Below, one piece after another: positions 44,580 through 55,640 of a stretch of 64,000 nt of DNA. Numbering within the stretch: position 1 is the stretch's first letter; every line of letters starts with the position of its first letter. A program made the position numbers and the translations under genes. Below the pieces are notes generated by a model. It saw only the letters and a list, made by a program, of their open reading frames with translations, did no database searches and had not been told where the DNA came from. Location: contig LQPU01000008.1 of the NCBI GenBank assembly GCA_002101905.1, positions 1 through 64,000 of the forward strand, given 5' to 3'. Source of the stretch: Mycobacterium shimoidei. Lineage in GTDB: Bacteria > Actinomycetota > Actinomycetes > Mycobacteriales > Mycobacteriaceae.

Positions 44580-44984
44580 ATGAGCAGTGTTCCGGCAGGC
44601 GACGACGTTCTCGACCCCGACGAGCCCACCTACGACCTTCCCGGTGTCGCCAAGTTGCTGGGTGTCCCGGTGACCAAGGTGCACCAGCAGCTGCGGGAAG
44701 GCCACCTGGTCGCCGTGCGGCGCGCCGGCGACGTAGTGGTACCGCGAGTCTTCTTCACCGAATCCGGTCAGGTGGTCAAAAGCCTGCCGGGGCTGCTGAT
44801 GGTCCTGCACGACGGCGGCTACCGAGACACCGAGATCATGCGGTGGCTATTCACCCCGGACCCGTCGCTGACCCTCACCCGCGACGGCTCGCGTGATGAG
44901 ATCCACAACGCCCGCCCGGTCGACGCATTGCACGCCCATCAGGCGCGCGAAGTGCTGCGCCGTGCACAAGCTATGGCGTACTGA
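44580..44984 (+). CDS. HTH DNA-binding protein (Rv2175c-like), likely PknL substrate
   Basis: A 134-residue protein: a short acidic N-terminus, then a winged-helix/MerR-like HTH (YDLPGVAKLLGVPVTKVHQQLREGHLVAVRRAGD), then an FFTE-x-GQVVKSLPGLLMVLHDGGY region. In M. tuberculosis it is phosphorylated by the neighbouring kinase PknL near the N-terminus, which changes DNA binding; threonine is present only within the early DEPTYDLP segment here. It is divergent from pknL. Its end overlaps mptA by 14 bases, tail to tail. Confidence 0.9.
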   Translation: MSSVPAGDDVLDPDEPTYDLPGVAKLLGVPVTKVHQQLREGHLVAVRRAGDVVVPRVFFTESGQVVKSLPGLLMVLHDGGYRDTEIMRWLFTPDPSLTLTRDGSRDEIHNARPVDALHAHQAREVLRRAQAMAY

Positions 44985-46488
44985 CACTTTCGGCGCTCTG
45001 GGCCACCGGCTCCGCCGTCCGGTGCAACGTGTACCACGCGAGCAGTGCGCAGCTCGTCGCGATGATGACGTGAATCCAGGAGTACATGCCGTGCGCGCCA
45101 TCGGGTTTGAAGATGACCATGATCCAGGTCGAGAATCCCGCGATCGCCGCGACTGCCCTCCGGGACTGGGCCAACGGTGCCAGCACCGCCAGTGGCCAGG
45201 TGTAATACCACGGCAACGCCGCGGGCACGAACAACACCACGACGAGCATCGCCCACGCGATGCCGGTCAGCGCGGCACGGTCGTCGCGGCGGAATCGCCA
45301 CCACAGCAGCGGCAGTGAAATCGCGATGATCGCGATCCCGACAATCCGGGTGACCTGCAATACCGCGTAGAAATTGACCGGGAAAAACCACCCGCCGAGG
45401 GCATGAATCAAGTTGGCGGCCGCCGTGGGCACGGTCAGCCAGTTGATGATCTTGACCGAACCGGCCAGTGCGGTCAGCCAGCCGAGACTCACCCTCGCCA
45501 CCGCCGACAGCAGCGCGAACACGGCGACGAAGATCAGCAGCGAGGTCGCAGTCGCCGCCGTGAACGCGCACAGCGGGCGGTAGCCGCGTCGGTCGGCCAG
45601 CTGACGCATCCACACCCACACCAAAAACGGCAGCGCGATCCCGGCGGTGGCCTTGACCGCAACCGCAACGGCAACCAGCGTGACACCGGTCACGGGGTGG
45701 CGCTCGAAGGTCAGCGCAATGCCGGCGATCATCAGACCGACCATCAGCATCTCGTTGTGCACACCGCCCATCAAGTGGATGATGACCAGCGGGTTGAGCG
45801 CGCAGATCCACAGCGCTATCGACGCGTCAGCGCCCAAATGCCGGGCCAGCCGAGGCGTGGCCCAGATCAACAGCGCCAGGCCGGGCAGCATGCACAGCCG
45901 CAGCACCATCGTTCCGACGATCACGTGATTGCCGACCAGCATGGTGACAAGCTTTGCGATCAGGATGAACGCCGGACCGTACGGTGCGGTGGTGATGGTC
46001 CAAATGGGACTGACGTTGTCCAACAACGCATTCGGATTGTCGACGGGACCCACCGCGTACGGGTCGAATCCGTCGCGCAGCAAGGCGCCCTGGGCCAGAT
46101 ACGAATAGGTGTCCCGGCTGAAAACGGGCACCGACAGCAGCAGCGGGGCGAGCCAGAAGCCCGTGCTGGCAACCATGGTGTATTCCGAGACACCGCCGGC
46201 CATCACGCGCCGGCCCAGCGCCAGCCAGGCCGCCAGCATCAGCGCGACACCGAGCCACAGCAGTACCGAGGACAACACCAGTCCATGGCCGAAACGCAGC
46301 CAGGACAGGTGCATGGACTCCAGGAGCGGATCGTGCGGCTTGGTGCTGCCGGCGCCGAGACCGCCGGCGGTGATGAGCGCCGCGCCGGCGCAGCCCAACA
46401 GCGCCGGCCGGCCGTCGGCGGATCGTATGAACTCGCGTAGCCGCAGAAAATGTTGTGCGGCAAGCGAAGTGGTGGTCGAACTTGCCAT
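44971..46488 (-). CDS. mptA: Alpha-1,6-mannosyltransferase MptA
   Basis: A 505-residue polytopic GT-C enzyme that extends the alpha-1,6-mannan core of lipomannan and lipoarabinomannan using polyprenol-phosphate mannose. About twelve helices are visible. The first periplasmic loop has VFSRDTYSYLAQGALLRDGFDPY, where the GT-C acidic residue lies. GGVHNEMLMVGLMI and LPWYYTWPLAV are further landmarks. The ATG at 46488 (MASSTTTSLAAQHF) lies five bases after the prenyl synthase stop, so the two are one unit. Corresponds to Rv2174. Confidence 0.93.
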   Translation of the reverse strand: MASSTTTSLAAQHFLRLREFIRSADGRPALLGCAGAALITAGGLGAGSTKPHDPLLESMHLSWLRFGHGLVLSSVLLWLGVALMLAAWLALGRRVMAGGVSEYTMVASTGFWLAPLLLSVPVFSRDTYSYLAQGALLRDGFDPYAVGPVDNPNALLDNVSPIWTITTAPYGPAFILIAKLVTMLVGNHVIVGTMVLRLCMLPGLALLIWATPRLARHLGADASIALWICALNPLVIIHLMGGVHNEMLMVGLMIAGIALTFERHPVTGVTLVAVAVAVKATAGIALPFLVWVWMRQLADRRGYRPLCAFTAATATSLLIFVAVFALLSAVARVSLGWLTALAGSVKIINWLTVPTAAANLIHALGGWFFPVNFYAVLQVTRIVGIAIIAISLPLLWWRFRRDDRAALTGIAWAMLVVVLFVPAALPWYYTWPLAVLAPLAQSRRAVAAIAGFSTWIMVIFKPDGAHGMYSWIHVIIATSCALLAWYTLHRTAEPVAQSAESVSTP

Positions 46489-46493
46489 GTGGC

Positions 46494-49327
<2,834 letters not shown>

Positions 49328-49352
49328 CAGGTCATCGTGCCAGACGTGGGCG

Positions 49353-49952
49353 TCAGAGCGGCAGCTTGCGGCCCAATATCGCGAACGGCCGTGGGTCACC
49401 GGCGAAGTAGTAGCCGCGGATGATGTCGGTGAAGCCCAGTCGTCGGTACAGCCGCCACGCGCGGTTGGACTCACCGTTGGTTTCCGGTGTCGACAACAGC
49501 ACGTTCGCCTCGCCGCGGTCGGCCAGCAGACGACGCACCAGCGCCTCTCCGAGCCCGCGGCCTTGCGCGCGCGGATGGATATGCAGTTCAGTCAATTCGA
49601 AGTAGCTGTTCATCAGGTCGGCGATCTCTTGGCCCGGGAAGCCGCCGCGTTGCAACCCCGAGACCACTTGCTGCTGCCACCACTGGTCGGGCGCGCCGCA
49701 ATATCCGTAGGCCACGCCGAGTAGCGGAGCGTTGCTCAGTTGGCCTGCCGACGGCGTCTGTTGGGGTTCGGCGTCAACCTCCACCGCGGCCACCGCTTGC
49801 CAGCCCCGCCGCCGAGTGTGTTCCAGCCACATGGCGGCGCGTTGATGTTCGGTGCCAGGCGGGTAGTGCATCGCGTTGACATACACGCCCAACGCGTCAC
49901 CGAGACGGCGTTGCATGTCGTGCGCCGCCAGGTCGATGACAAAAGTCGTCAA
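49353..49952 (-). CDS. GNAT-family N-acetyltransferase (Rv2170-like)
   Basis: A 199-residue acetyltransferase. The acetyl-CoA motif A reads LHIHPRAQGRGLGEALVRRLL, followed by motif B (NRAWRLYRRLGFTDI). The N-terminal half has a conserved MHYPPGTEHQRAAMWLEH. The M. tuberculosis homologue was reported to acetylate metabolic enzymes; the substrate here is inference. It is 25 bases before lppM on the same strand. The 208-base divergent gap upstream contains TACAAT (50048-50053), TATCAT (50092-50097) and a 12-base palindrome. Confidence 0.88.
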   Translation of the reverse strand: MTTFVIDLAAHDMQRRLGDALGVYVNAMHYPPGTEHQRAAMWLEHTRRRGWQAVAAVEVDAEPQQTPSAGQLSNAPLLGVAYGYCGAPDQWWQQQVVSGLQRGGFPGQEIADLMNSYFELTELHIHPRAQGRGLGEALVRRLLADRGEANVLLSTPETNGESNRAWRLYRRLGFTDIIRGYYFAGDPRPFAILGRKLPL

Positions 49953-50126
49953 CTCGCGGTGTCCTCCTGACGATCGTCGTCTGATGCGCTGCCTACATCG
50001 CCATTATCGGACGGGTGAGCTGATGCTGACCGCCGATCCGGCGCGGCTACAATCGGCTCTCGAACCGGTGGTATGGCACAGGTTGACCTCGTATCATTTG
50101 AGTTAGTTGCCCACGCAAACGGGCAT

Positions 50127-50138
50127 CGTCACGTGACG
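50127..50138. promoter_or_regulatory. Perfect palindrome CGTCACGTGACG
   Basis: A 12-base perfect palindrome about 30 bases downstream of a TATCAT box and 22 bases before the ATG of the DUF3040 gene. This is a typical operator position. No regulator can be named. Confidence 0.4.
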
Positions 50139-50160
50139 GCTTGTCGGCAAGGAGGGACGG

Positions 50161-50562
50161 ATGCCACTCTCCGATCATGAGCAGCGGATGCTCGACCAGA
50201 TCGAGAGCGCTCTCTACGCCGAAGACCCCAAGTTCGCATCGAGCGTCCGCGGCGGAGGGTTCCGCGCGCCGACCGCACGGCGGCGGCTGCAGGGCGCCGC
50301 ACTGTTCGTGATCGGTTTGGGAATGCTGGTTTCCGGCGTGGCATTCAAGGCCACCATGATCGGAAACTTCCCTGTCCTTTCCGTTCTCGGCTTCCTCGTC
50401 ATGTTCGGTGGGGTGGTATTCGCCATCACCGGCCCGCGGTTGGCGGGTAAGCGGGATCAGCCCGGTTCGGCCTTGGGAACGCGTCAGCGCCGTCCGAAGG
50501 GCAGCGGCGGTTCCTTCACCAGCCGCATGGAGGACCGGTTCCGGCGTCGTTTCGACGATTAG
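50161..50562 (+). CDS. DUF3040 membrane protein
   Basis: A 133-residue protein starting MPLSDHEQRMLDQIESALYAEDPKFA, the signature of this actinobacterial family. Two membrane helices follow (GAALFVIGLGMLVSGVAF, VLSVLGFLVMFGGVVFAITG), and the tail is basic. AAGGAGGG precedes the ATG. A strong terminator follows the stop, so it is monocistronic and separated from mraZ. Corresponds to Rv2169c. Confidence 0.9.
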   Translation: MPLSDHEQRMLDQIESALYAEDPKFASSVRGGGFRAPTARRRLQGAALFVIGLGMLVSGVAFKATMIGNFPVLSVLGFLVMFGGVVFAITGPRLAGKRDQPGSALGTRQRRPKGSGGSFTSRMEDRFRRRFDD

Positions 50563-50576
50563 GTGACTTGATGAGG

Positions 50577-50602
50577 GGCAGCCGAATCGGCTGCCTTTTT
50601 TT
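50577..50602 (+). terminator. Rho-independent terminator after the DUF3040 gene
   Basis: GGCAGCCG and CGGCTGCC form an eight-pair stem around AAT, followed by seven T. This is the clearest intrinsic terminator in the window, and it insulates the dcw promoter region. Confidence 0.9.
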
Positions 50603-50635
50603 GTGTGAGTGCGTGATCCCACAACAAGCAGAACG

Positions 50636-50650
50636 CCCCACAACACCCCA
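50636..50650 (-). promoter_or_regulatory. Inverted MraZ-type half-site pair
   Basis: On the minus strand this reads TGGGG, five bases, TGGGG, the same ten-base period as the main MraZ box 140 bases downstream but in opposite orientation. A TCCCA at 50617-50621 may be a third, imperfect site. Confidence 0.5.
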
Positions 50651-50779
50651 CCTGCTAATCCATCAGCTCTGACCTGGGAATTGTTTTCCTGACGTGCCGG
50701 AATCCCCTGGGCCGGAGGCGGCCTGTGTGGAGCGTAGATCGGCAAAACACGAATCTGTTACCCACTAAATGGAGCAAAG

Positions 50780-50804
50780 TGGGGGATTGTGGGGTATGGT
50801 GGCG
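50780..50804 (+). promoter_or_regulatory. MraZ operator with three TGGNG half-sites
   Basis: TGGGG at 50780, TGGGG at 50790 and TGGCG at 50800, each ten bases apart. This is the direct-repeat pattern known for MraZ autoregulation. A TATGGT -10 box (50795-50800) lies inside it, so bound MraZ would block transcription start. Confidence 0.75.
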
Positions 50805-50863
50805 GAAGTCGTGGGTGAGGCGGAGGCAAAACGGTTCCGCTTCGTGGCGCGGGAGGTGGCCAG

Positions 50864-51295
50864 GTGTTCCTCGGCACCTACACGCCCAAGCTCGACGACA
50901 AGGGGCGGCTGACGCTGCCTGCGAAGTTCCGCGACGCGTTGGCAGGAGGCTTGATGGTCACCAAGAGCCAAGACCACAGCCTGGCCGTTTACCCCCGGGC
51001 GGAATTCGAAGCACTGGCTCGCCGGGCCAGCAAGGTATCTCGCAGTAACCCGGAGGCAAGGGCTTTCCTGCGTAATCTGGCCGCCGCCACCGACGAACAA
51101 CACCCCGACGCGCAGGGCCGGATTACGTTGTCAGCGGATCATCGCCGCTACGCCAACCTCACGAAGGACTGCGTGGTGATCGGCTCGGTCGACTACCTCG
51201 AGATCTGGGACGCGCAGGCCTGGCGGGAGTACCAGCAGACCCACGAAGAGAACTTCTCCGCAGCCAGCGATGAAGCACTCGGCGACATCATCTGA
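50864..51295 (+). CDS. mraZ: Transcriptional regulator MraZ
   Basis: A 143-residue protein with two AbrB-like SpoVT domains, each carrying the DNA-contact pattern: [15 protein letters not shown] near residue 10 and [16 protein letters not shown] near residue 85. It forms rings and represses its own operon in other bacteria. The GTG has GGGAGG upstream and matches the length of Rv2166c. Its end overlaps the chosen start of rsmH by 26 bases. Confidence 0.96.
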   Translation: MFLGTYTPKLDDKGRLTLPAKFRDALAGGLMVTKSQDHSLAVYPRAEFEALARRASKVSRSNPEARAFLRNLAAATDEQHPDAQGRITLSADHRRYANLTKDCVVIGSVDYLEIWDAQAWREYQQTHEENFSAASDEALGDII

Positions 51296-52463
51296 GGCCT
51301 GTGCCCGTGCATGGTGGCCTCTGCCCGAACCGACCCTGACGTACTTCCCCAACGCCAGGTTCGCGCTCTCGGACAGGGACCTCGATGCGCGGGCGATCGC
51401 AAGCGCGGCGGAGCCGGGCGCGGCGGGAGGTGTTGCCGTGGCTGAGGACACAAGTGATTTCGGCCACGTACCGGTGCTGGCCGACCGCTGTGTCACGCTG
51501 CTCACCCCGGCGTTGACTCGACGCCATCCTGACGGGTCGGGAGCACTGCTGGTCGATGCCACCCTCGGCGCGGGTGGGCACGCGGAACGCTTTCTCACCG
51601 CGCTTCCCGGCTTGCGGTTGATCGGACTCGACCGCGACCCCTCGGCGTTGGACATCGCTGCCAGCCGGCTGGCGCCGTTCGGCGACCGGGTCACGCTGAT
51701 CCACACACGTTACGACGGGCTTGCGGAGGCACTCGCCGAATCTGGTTATCCCGCAACAGGTTCAGTGGATGGCGTGCTGTTTGATCTCGGCGTGTCATCG
51801 ATGCAGCTGGATCGCCGCGAACGAGGTTTCTCCTATGCCCACGACGCACCGTTGGACATGCGAATGGACCCGACGGCGCCGCAGACCGCTGCCGACATCG
51901 TCAACACCTATGACGAGGCCGCGCTCGCCGACATCCTGCGGCGCTACGGCGAGGAGCGATTCGCGCGCCGGATCGCAGCGGAGATTGTGCGCCGCCGCCG
52001 CGGCACGCCGTTCACCTCGACGGGGCAGCTGGTCGAGGTCATCTACCACGCGATTCCGGCGCCGGCCCGTCGCACCGGCGGGCATCCCGCCAAGCGGACG
52101 TTTCAGGCGCTACGCATCGCTGTCAACGCTGAGCTCGATTCCTTGGAAAGCGCCCTTCCGGTCGCCCTGAACGCCCTGGCTGACGGTGGGCGGGTCGTGG
52201 TGTTGGCGTATCAGTCACTCGAAGACCGCATCGTCAAACGTGCGTTCGCCGACGCGAGCGCCTCTCGGACCCCGACCGGTCTGCCGGTCGAACTTCCTGG
52301 GCATGCACCGCAATTCAAGTCGCTAACTCGAGGCGCCGAACGCGCCGACGACACCGAGATCCAGCGCAATCCGCGAAGCGCGGCGGTGCGGTTGCGCGCC
52401 CTGGAAAAGATCCGGCCTCACACCGAGCACGACGCGCAGGCAGCAAGGAAGGGCGATCGATGA
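51270..52463 (+). CDS. rsmH: 16S rRNA (cytosine(1402)-N(4))-methyltransferase
   Basis: Methylates C1402 of 16S rRNA using S-adenosylmethionine. Core motifs are [36 protein letters not shown] and the late [13 protein letters not shown]. From the ATG at 51270 it has 397 residues. Residues of about 15-31 ([17 protein letters not shown]) resemble the N-terminus of Rv2165c, which supports the long form. A second start, the GTG at 51438, has GGGAGG seven bases upstream and gives 341 residues; that site comes from the 36-base repeat at 51392-51427, which is therefore inside the coding region. Confidence 0.93.
   Translation: MKHSATSSEACARAWWPLPEPTLTYFPNARFALSDRDLDARAIASAAEPGAAGGVAVAEDTSDFGHVPVLADRCVTLLTPALTRRHPDGSGALLVDATLGAGGHAERFLTALPGLRLIGLDRDPSALDIAASRLAPFGDRVTLIHTRYDGLAEALAESGYPATGSVDGVLFDLGVSSMQLDRRERGFSYAHDAPLDMRMDPTAPQTAADIVNTYDEAALADILRRYGEERFARRIAAEIVRRRRGTPFTSTGQLVEVIYHAIPAPARRTGGHPAKRTFQALRIAVNAELDSLESALPVALNALADGGRVVVLAYQSLEDRIVKRAFADASASRTPTGLPVELPGHAPQFKSLTRGAERADDTEIQRNPRSAAVRLRALEKIRPHTEHDAQAARKGDR
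51392..51427 (+). repeat. 36-bp dispersed GC-rich repeat, copy 2
   Basis: Identical to 38203-38238. Here it lies in frame within the N-terminal extension of rsmH and encodes [13 protein letters not shown], just before a GTG with a strong ribosome site partly formed by the repeat end. Confidence 0.75.
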
Positions 52464-53473
52464 AAGTCAAACGCCAAGCGCCGCAGCGCCGTGACAGCGG
52501 TCGTCGCCGCGGACACGACAACGCCCCCGGTAAGGGCAAGCGCCGCCCGGTTGAGCCGGCCGCCGGGCGCCGGGCGCACGCCGGAAAGGCGTCGGCTCCT
52601 GCCCGCGAGCCCCGGGTGTCGCGGTCGTCGCCGCAAACCACACCGATCTCTCGACCTGTCGAACGACCGGCTCGGCCGAAGAACACCAGCCAGGCCAAGG
52701 CCCGCGCCAAAGCCCGAAAAGCTAAAGCACCTAAAGTTATTCGGCCACCTCTTCGAGAGCGACTTCTGACGCGGCTGGCATCGATCGATCTGCGCCCGCG
52801 TACCTTGGCTGCCAAGGTGCCGTTCGTGGTGCTGATCATCGGTTCGCTCGGCACCGGGCTGGGTATCACGCTCTGGCTGTCCACCGATTCCGCCGAGCGT
52901 TCCTATGAGTTAGCCAACGCCCGGGAGAAGAACCGGCTCCTGCAGCAACAGAAGGAGGCACTCGAGCGCGACGTGCTGCAGGCGGAGGCTGCGCCGGCGC
53001 TGGCTGAGGCTGCCCGCAACCTCGGCATGATTCCGACGCGGGACACCGCCCACTTGGTGCAGGATCCAGCGGGAAACTGGGTCGTCGTTGGGACGCCCAA
53101 GCCGGCCGAGGGCGTCCCACCGCCGCCGTTGAACACCAAGCTGCCGGAAGAAAAACCGCCGTCACCGCCGCCCGCGATGAATTCGGTTGAGGTGCCGGTG
53201 CGGGTGTTGCCCGGTGGCGGTGCCCCGGTGCCGCCCGCAACAACCGGGCCGGAAGTTCTGCTCCGAGACCCCACTGGCGCAACGACGCTGGGCGCTCAAC
53301 CTCTGCCGGACCAGACCGTGCCGGTGCTGCCCGGCCTGCCCCAAGCACCAGCGCTTGGACCGGCTACGGTCGCGCCGGTCGCGCCGTTGCCCGCGCCTGC
53401 CGCGCCGTTGCCGCCGGCCGTCGGCGAACAATTCGGCCCACTGTCCGCCATGACTCCAGGCGCCGCACGATGA
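52460..53473 (+). CDS. FtsL-like division protein with proline-rich tail
   Basis: A 337-residue bitopic membrane protein. The basic N-terminal 110 residues ([25 protein letters not shown]) are cytosolic, then one helix ([21 protein letters not shown]), then a short coiled coil ([24 protein letters not shown]) ending in the FtsL-like [13 protein letters not shown] long Pro/Ala/Val tail follows. Its place between rsmH and pbpB is that of ftsL in other dcw clusters. It overlaps rsmH and pbpB by ATGA. Corresponds to Rv2164c. Confidence 0.88.
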   Translation: MKVKRQAPQRRDSGRRRGHDNAPGKGKRRPVEPAAGRRAHAGKASAPAREPRVSRSSPQTTPISRPVERPARPKNTSQAKARAKARKAKAPKVIRPPLRERLLTRLASIDLRPRTLAAKVPFVVLIIGSLGTGLGITLWLSTDSAERSYELANAREKNRLLQQQKEALERDVLQAEAAPALAEAARNLGMIPTRDTAHLVQDPAGNWVVVGTPKPAEGVPPPPLNTKLPEEKPPSPPPAMNSVEVPVRVLPGGGAPVPPATTGPEVLLRDPTGATTLGAQPLPDQTVPVLPGLPQAPALGPATVAPVAPLPAPAAPLPPAVGEQFGPLSAMTPGAAR

Positions 53474-55437
53474 GGACCGCCAAGCGTTCCGGTGGGCGCC
53501 CGTCGCAACCGGTGCCGCGCGGGCGCGACGCCCGAAAGCGGCTCGGCAAGCCCAAGAAGCCGGCTGGAACTCCCGCTGCGGCGGGCCATTCTGCGCGGGA
53601 ACGACGAACCCGCCAAGCCGTCGACGTGGGTATGAGCGGCGCGTCATTTCTGTATCGGCACCGGGCCGGCAATGTCGTGATCTTCTTGGCGCTGCTGGTG
53701 GCAACCGCGCAACTGTTCTATCTGCAGGTGCCGAAGGCGTCGGGTCTACGCGCCGAGGCCGCCGGGCAGCTTAAGGTCACCGACGCCCAAAAGGCGGTCC
53801 GCGGCAGCATCGTCGACCGCCACAACGACCAGCTTGCGTTCACGATCGAAGCCCGTGCGCTGACATTTCAGCCGCGCAAGATCCGCAAGCAACTCGCCGA
53901 GGCCAAGCAAAAAGATGACAATGCACCGGACCCGCAGCAGCGACTACGCGACATCGCCAAAGAGGTTGCGACACGGCTGAATAACAAACCCGACGAAGCC
54001 ACGGTGCTGAAAAAGCTGCGTAGCGACGAGACGTTCGTCTACCTGGCCCGCGCTGTCGATCCCGCTATCGCCAGCGCTATCAGCCTGAAATATCCAGAGG
54101 TCGGCAGCGAGCGTCAGGACCTGCGGCAGTACCCGGGCGGATCCCTGGCGGCCAACATCGTCGGCGGCGTGGCGTGGGACGGACACGGCCTGCTCGGCCT
54201 CGAGGACTCGCTGGACGCAGTGCTGGCCGGCACCGATGGCTCGATCACCTATGACCGCGGCTCCGACGGAGTGGTGATTCCCGGCAGTTATCGCAATCAG
54301 CACCGGGCGGTCAACGGGTCGACCGTGCAGCTCACCATCGACAACGACATCCAATTCTACGTCCAGCAGCAGGTGCAGCAGGCCAAGAACCTGTCGGGCG
54401 CCCGCAACGCGTCCGCGGTCGTGCTCGACGCCAAAACCGGCGAAGTACTGGCCATGGCCAACGACAACACGTTCGACCCCTCTCAAGACATCGGACGCCA
54501 AGGTAACCGGCAGATGGGTAACCCGGCCGTGTCATCACCGTTCGAACCCGGCTCGGTGAACAAGGTCATCACCGCCTCGTCGGTCATCGAATACGGCCTG
54601 AGCAATCCCGATGAGGTGCTACAGGTTCCGGGTTCCATCCACATGGGCGGCGTCGAGGTGCACGACGCCTGGGAGCACGGCGTCGCGCCCTACACCACCA
54701 CCGGGATCTTCGGAAAGTCCTCGAACGTCGGAACCCTGATGCTCGCCCAGCGTGTCGGCCCGGATCGCTGGTTCGAGATGCTCAGGAAATTCGGCCTCGG
54801 CCAGCGCACCGGTGTCGGTTTGCCCGGCGAGAGCGCCGGGGTAGTGCCGCCGATCGACCAATGGTCGGGCAGCACCTTCGCGAACCTGCCTATCGGGCAA
54901 GGGCTTTCGATGACGCTGCTGCAGATGACCAGCATGTACCAAACCATTGCCAATGACGGGCTACGGATGCCGCCGCGTATTGTCAAGGCGACCATCGCTC
55001 CGGACGGCACCCGCACCGAAGAGCCACGCCCGGAAGGCGTTCAGGTGGTCTCCGCACGGACCGCGCAAACCGTCCGCAACATGCTGCGGGCGGTCGTGCA
55101 ACGCGATCCCACCGGCGTTCAGCAGGGCACCGGGCCGGCAGCCGCGGTCGAGGGCTATCAGATCTCCGGCAAAACCGGTACAGCACAACAGATCAACCCC
55201 GCCTGTGGCTGCTACTACGACGACGTCTACTGGATCACCTTCGCCGGAATTGCCACGACAGACGATCCGCGCTACGTGGTCGGCATCATGCTGGACAACC
55301 CGCACCACGCGGCCGACGGTTCACCGGGAACCTCTGCGGCGCCGCTGTTCCACAACATCGCCGGCTGGCTAATGCAGCGCGAAAACGTGCCGCTCTCACC
55401 GGATCCCGGGCCGCCATTGACCCTCCAAGCATTGTGA
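53470..55437 (+). CDS. pbpB: Penicillin-binding protein B (FtsI/PBP3), septal transpeptidase
   Basis: A class B PBP of 655 residues that cross-links septal peptidoglycan with FtsW. It has a basic cytosolic tail, a membrane helix (NVVIFLALLVATAQLFYLQ), a dimerisation domain, then the transpeptidase with the nucleophile in Ser362-Val-Asn-Lys365, SSN at 417-419 and Lys568-Thr-Gly. All three motifs are intact. The ATG overlaps the previous gene as ATGA. A 203-base gap follows; in M. tuberculosis that interval holds PE_PGRS38 and other genes. Confidence 0.96.
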   Translation: MRTAKRSGGRPSQPVPRGRDARKRLGKPKKPAGTPAAAGHSARERRTRQAVDVGMSGASFLYRHRAGNVVIFLALLVATAQLFYLQVPKASGLRAEAAGQLKVTDAQKAVRGSIVDRHNDQLAFTIEARALTFQPRKIRKQLAEAKQKDDNAPDPQQRLRDIAKEVATRLNNKPDEATVLKKLRSDETFVYLARAVDPAIASAISLKYPEVGSERQDLRQYPGGSLAANIVGGVAWDGHGLLGLEDSLDAVLAGTDGSITYDRGSDGVVIPGSYRNQHRAVNGSTVQLTIDNDIQFYVQQQVQQAKNLSGARNASAVVLDAKTGEVLAMANDNTFDPSQDIGRQGNRQMGNPAVSSPFEPGSVNKVITASSVIEYGLSNPDEVLQVPGSIHMGGVEVHDAWEHGVAPYTTTGIFGKSSNVGTLMLAQRVGPDRWFEMLRKFGLGQRTGVGLPGESAGVVPPIDQWSGSTFANLPIGQGLSMTLLQMTSMYQTIANDGLRMPPRIVKATIAPDGTRTEEPRPEGVQVVSARTAQTVRNMLRAVVQRDPTGVQQGTGPAAAVEGYQISGKTGTAQQINPACGCYYDDVYWITFAGIATTDDPRYVVGIMLDNPHHAADGSPGTSAAPLFHNIAGWLMQRENVPLSPDPGPPLTLQAL

Positions 55438-55511
55438 CCGGCCCAACCGGCCGTTGATCGGCAAAGCTCCCGCCAGACGGTCACCCTACGCCCGCTTAGA
55501 CTTGAAGCCCC

Positions 55512-55558
55512 GTTACCAGCTCGGCTTCGCTCGAACCCGCCGGTACCTGAGCGGTAAC
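55512..55558. promoter_or_regulatory. GTTACC...GGTAAC inverted elements in the pbpB-murE gap
   Basis: GTTACC (55512-55517) and GGTAAC (55553-55558) are inverted copies, with a GGTACC palindrome between them (55542-55547). A TAAGGT box follows near 55581. The gap also begins with GGCC-rich inverted sequence. This is a likely internal promoter region for murE; the GTAAC core resembles half-sites of the MtrA response regulator, which is inference. Confidence 0.35.
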
Positions 55559-55640
55559 TGATACCAGCAGGTCGGATGGATAAGGTGGCAGGGCCGTCGA
55601 TGTGGTGATCACGGCCTGGAGGCAGCAGCGGAAAGAGGTG

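Larger units (their letters stand above)
50563..50863 (+). other. Control region of the dcw cluster (301 bases, no gene)
   Basis: The region holds, in order, the DUF3040 terminator, an inverted pair of MraZ-type half-sites (CCCCA at 50636-50640 and 50646-50650), an AT-rich patch with TGTTACCC near 50756, the direct MraZ box at 50780-50804 overlapping a TATGGT -10 box, and the mraZ ribosome site GGGAGG. I see no coding potential. Confidence 0.7.

Noticed and set aside
45403..46440. Forward 345-codon frame opposite mptA
   Set aside because: Gln/Arg/His-rich shadow; mptA on the minus strand has the GT-C features.
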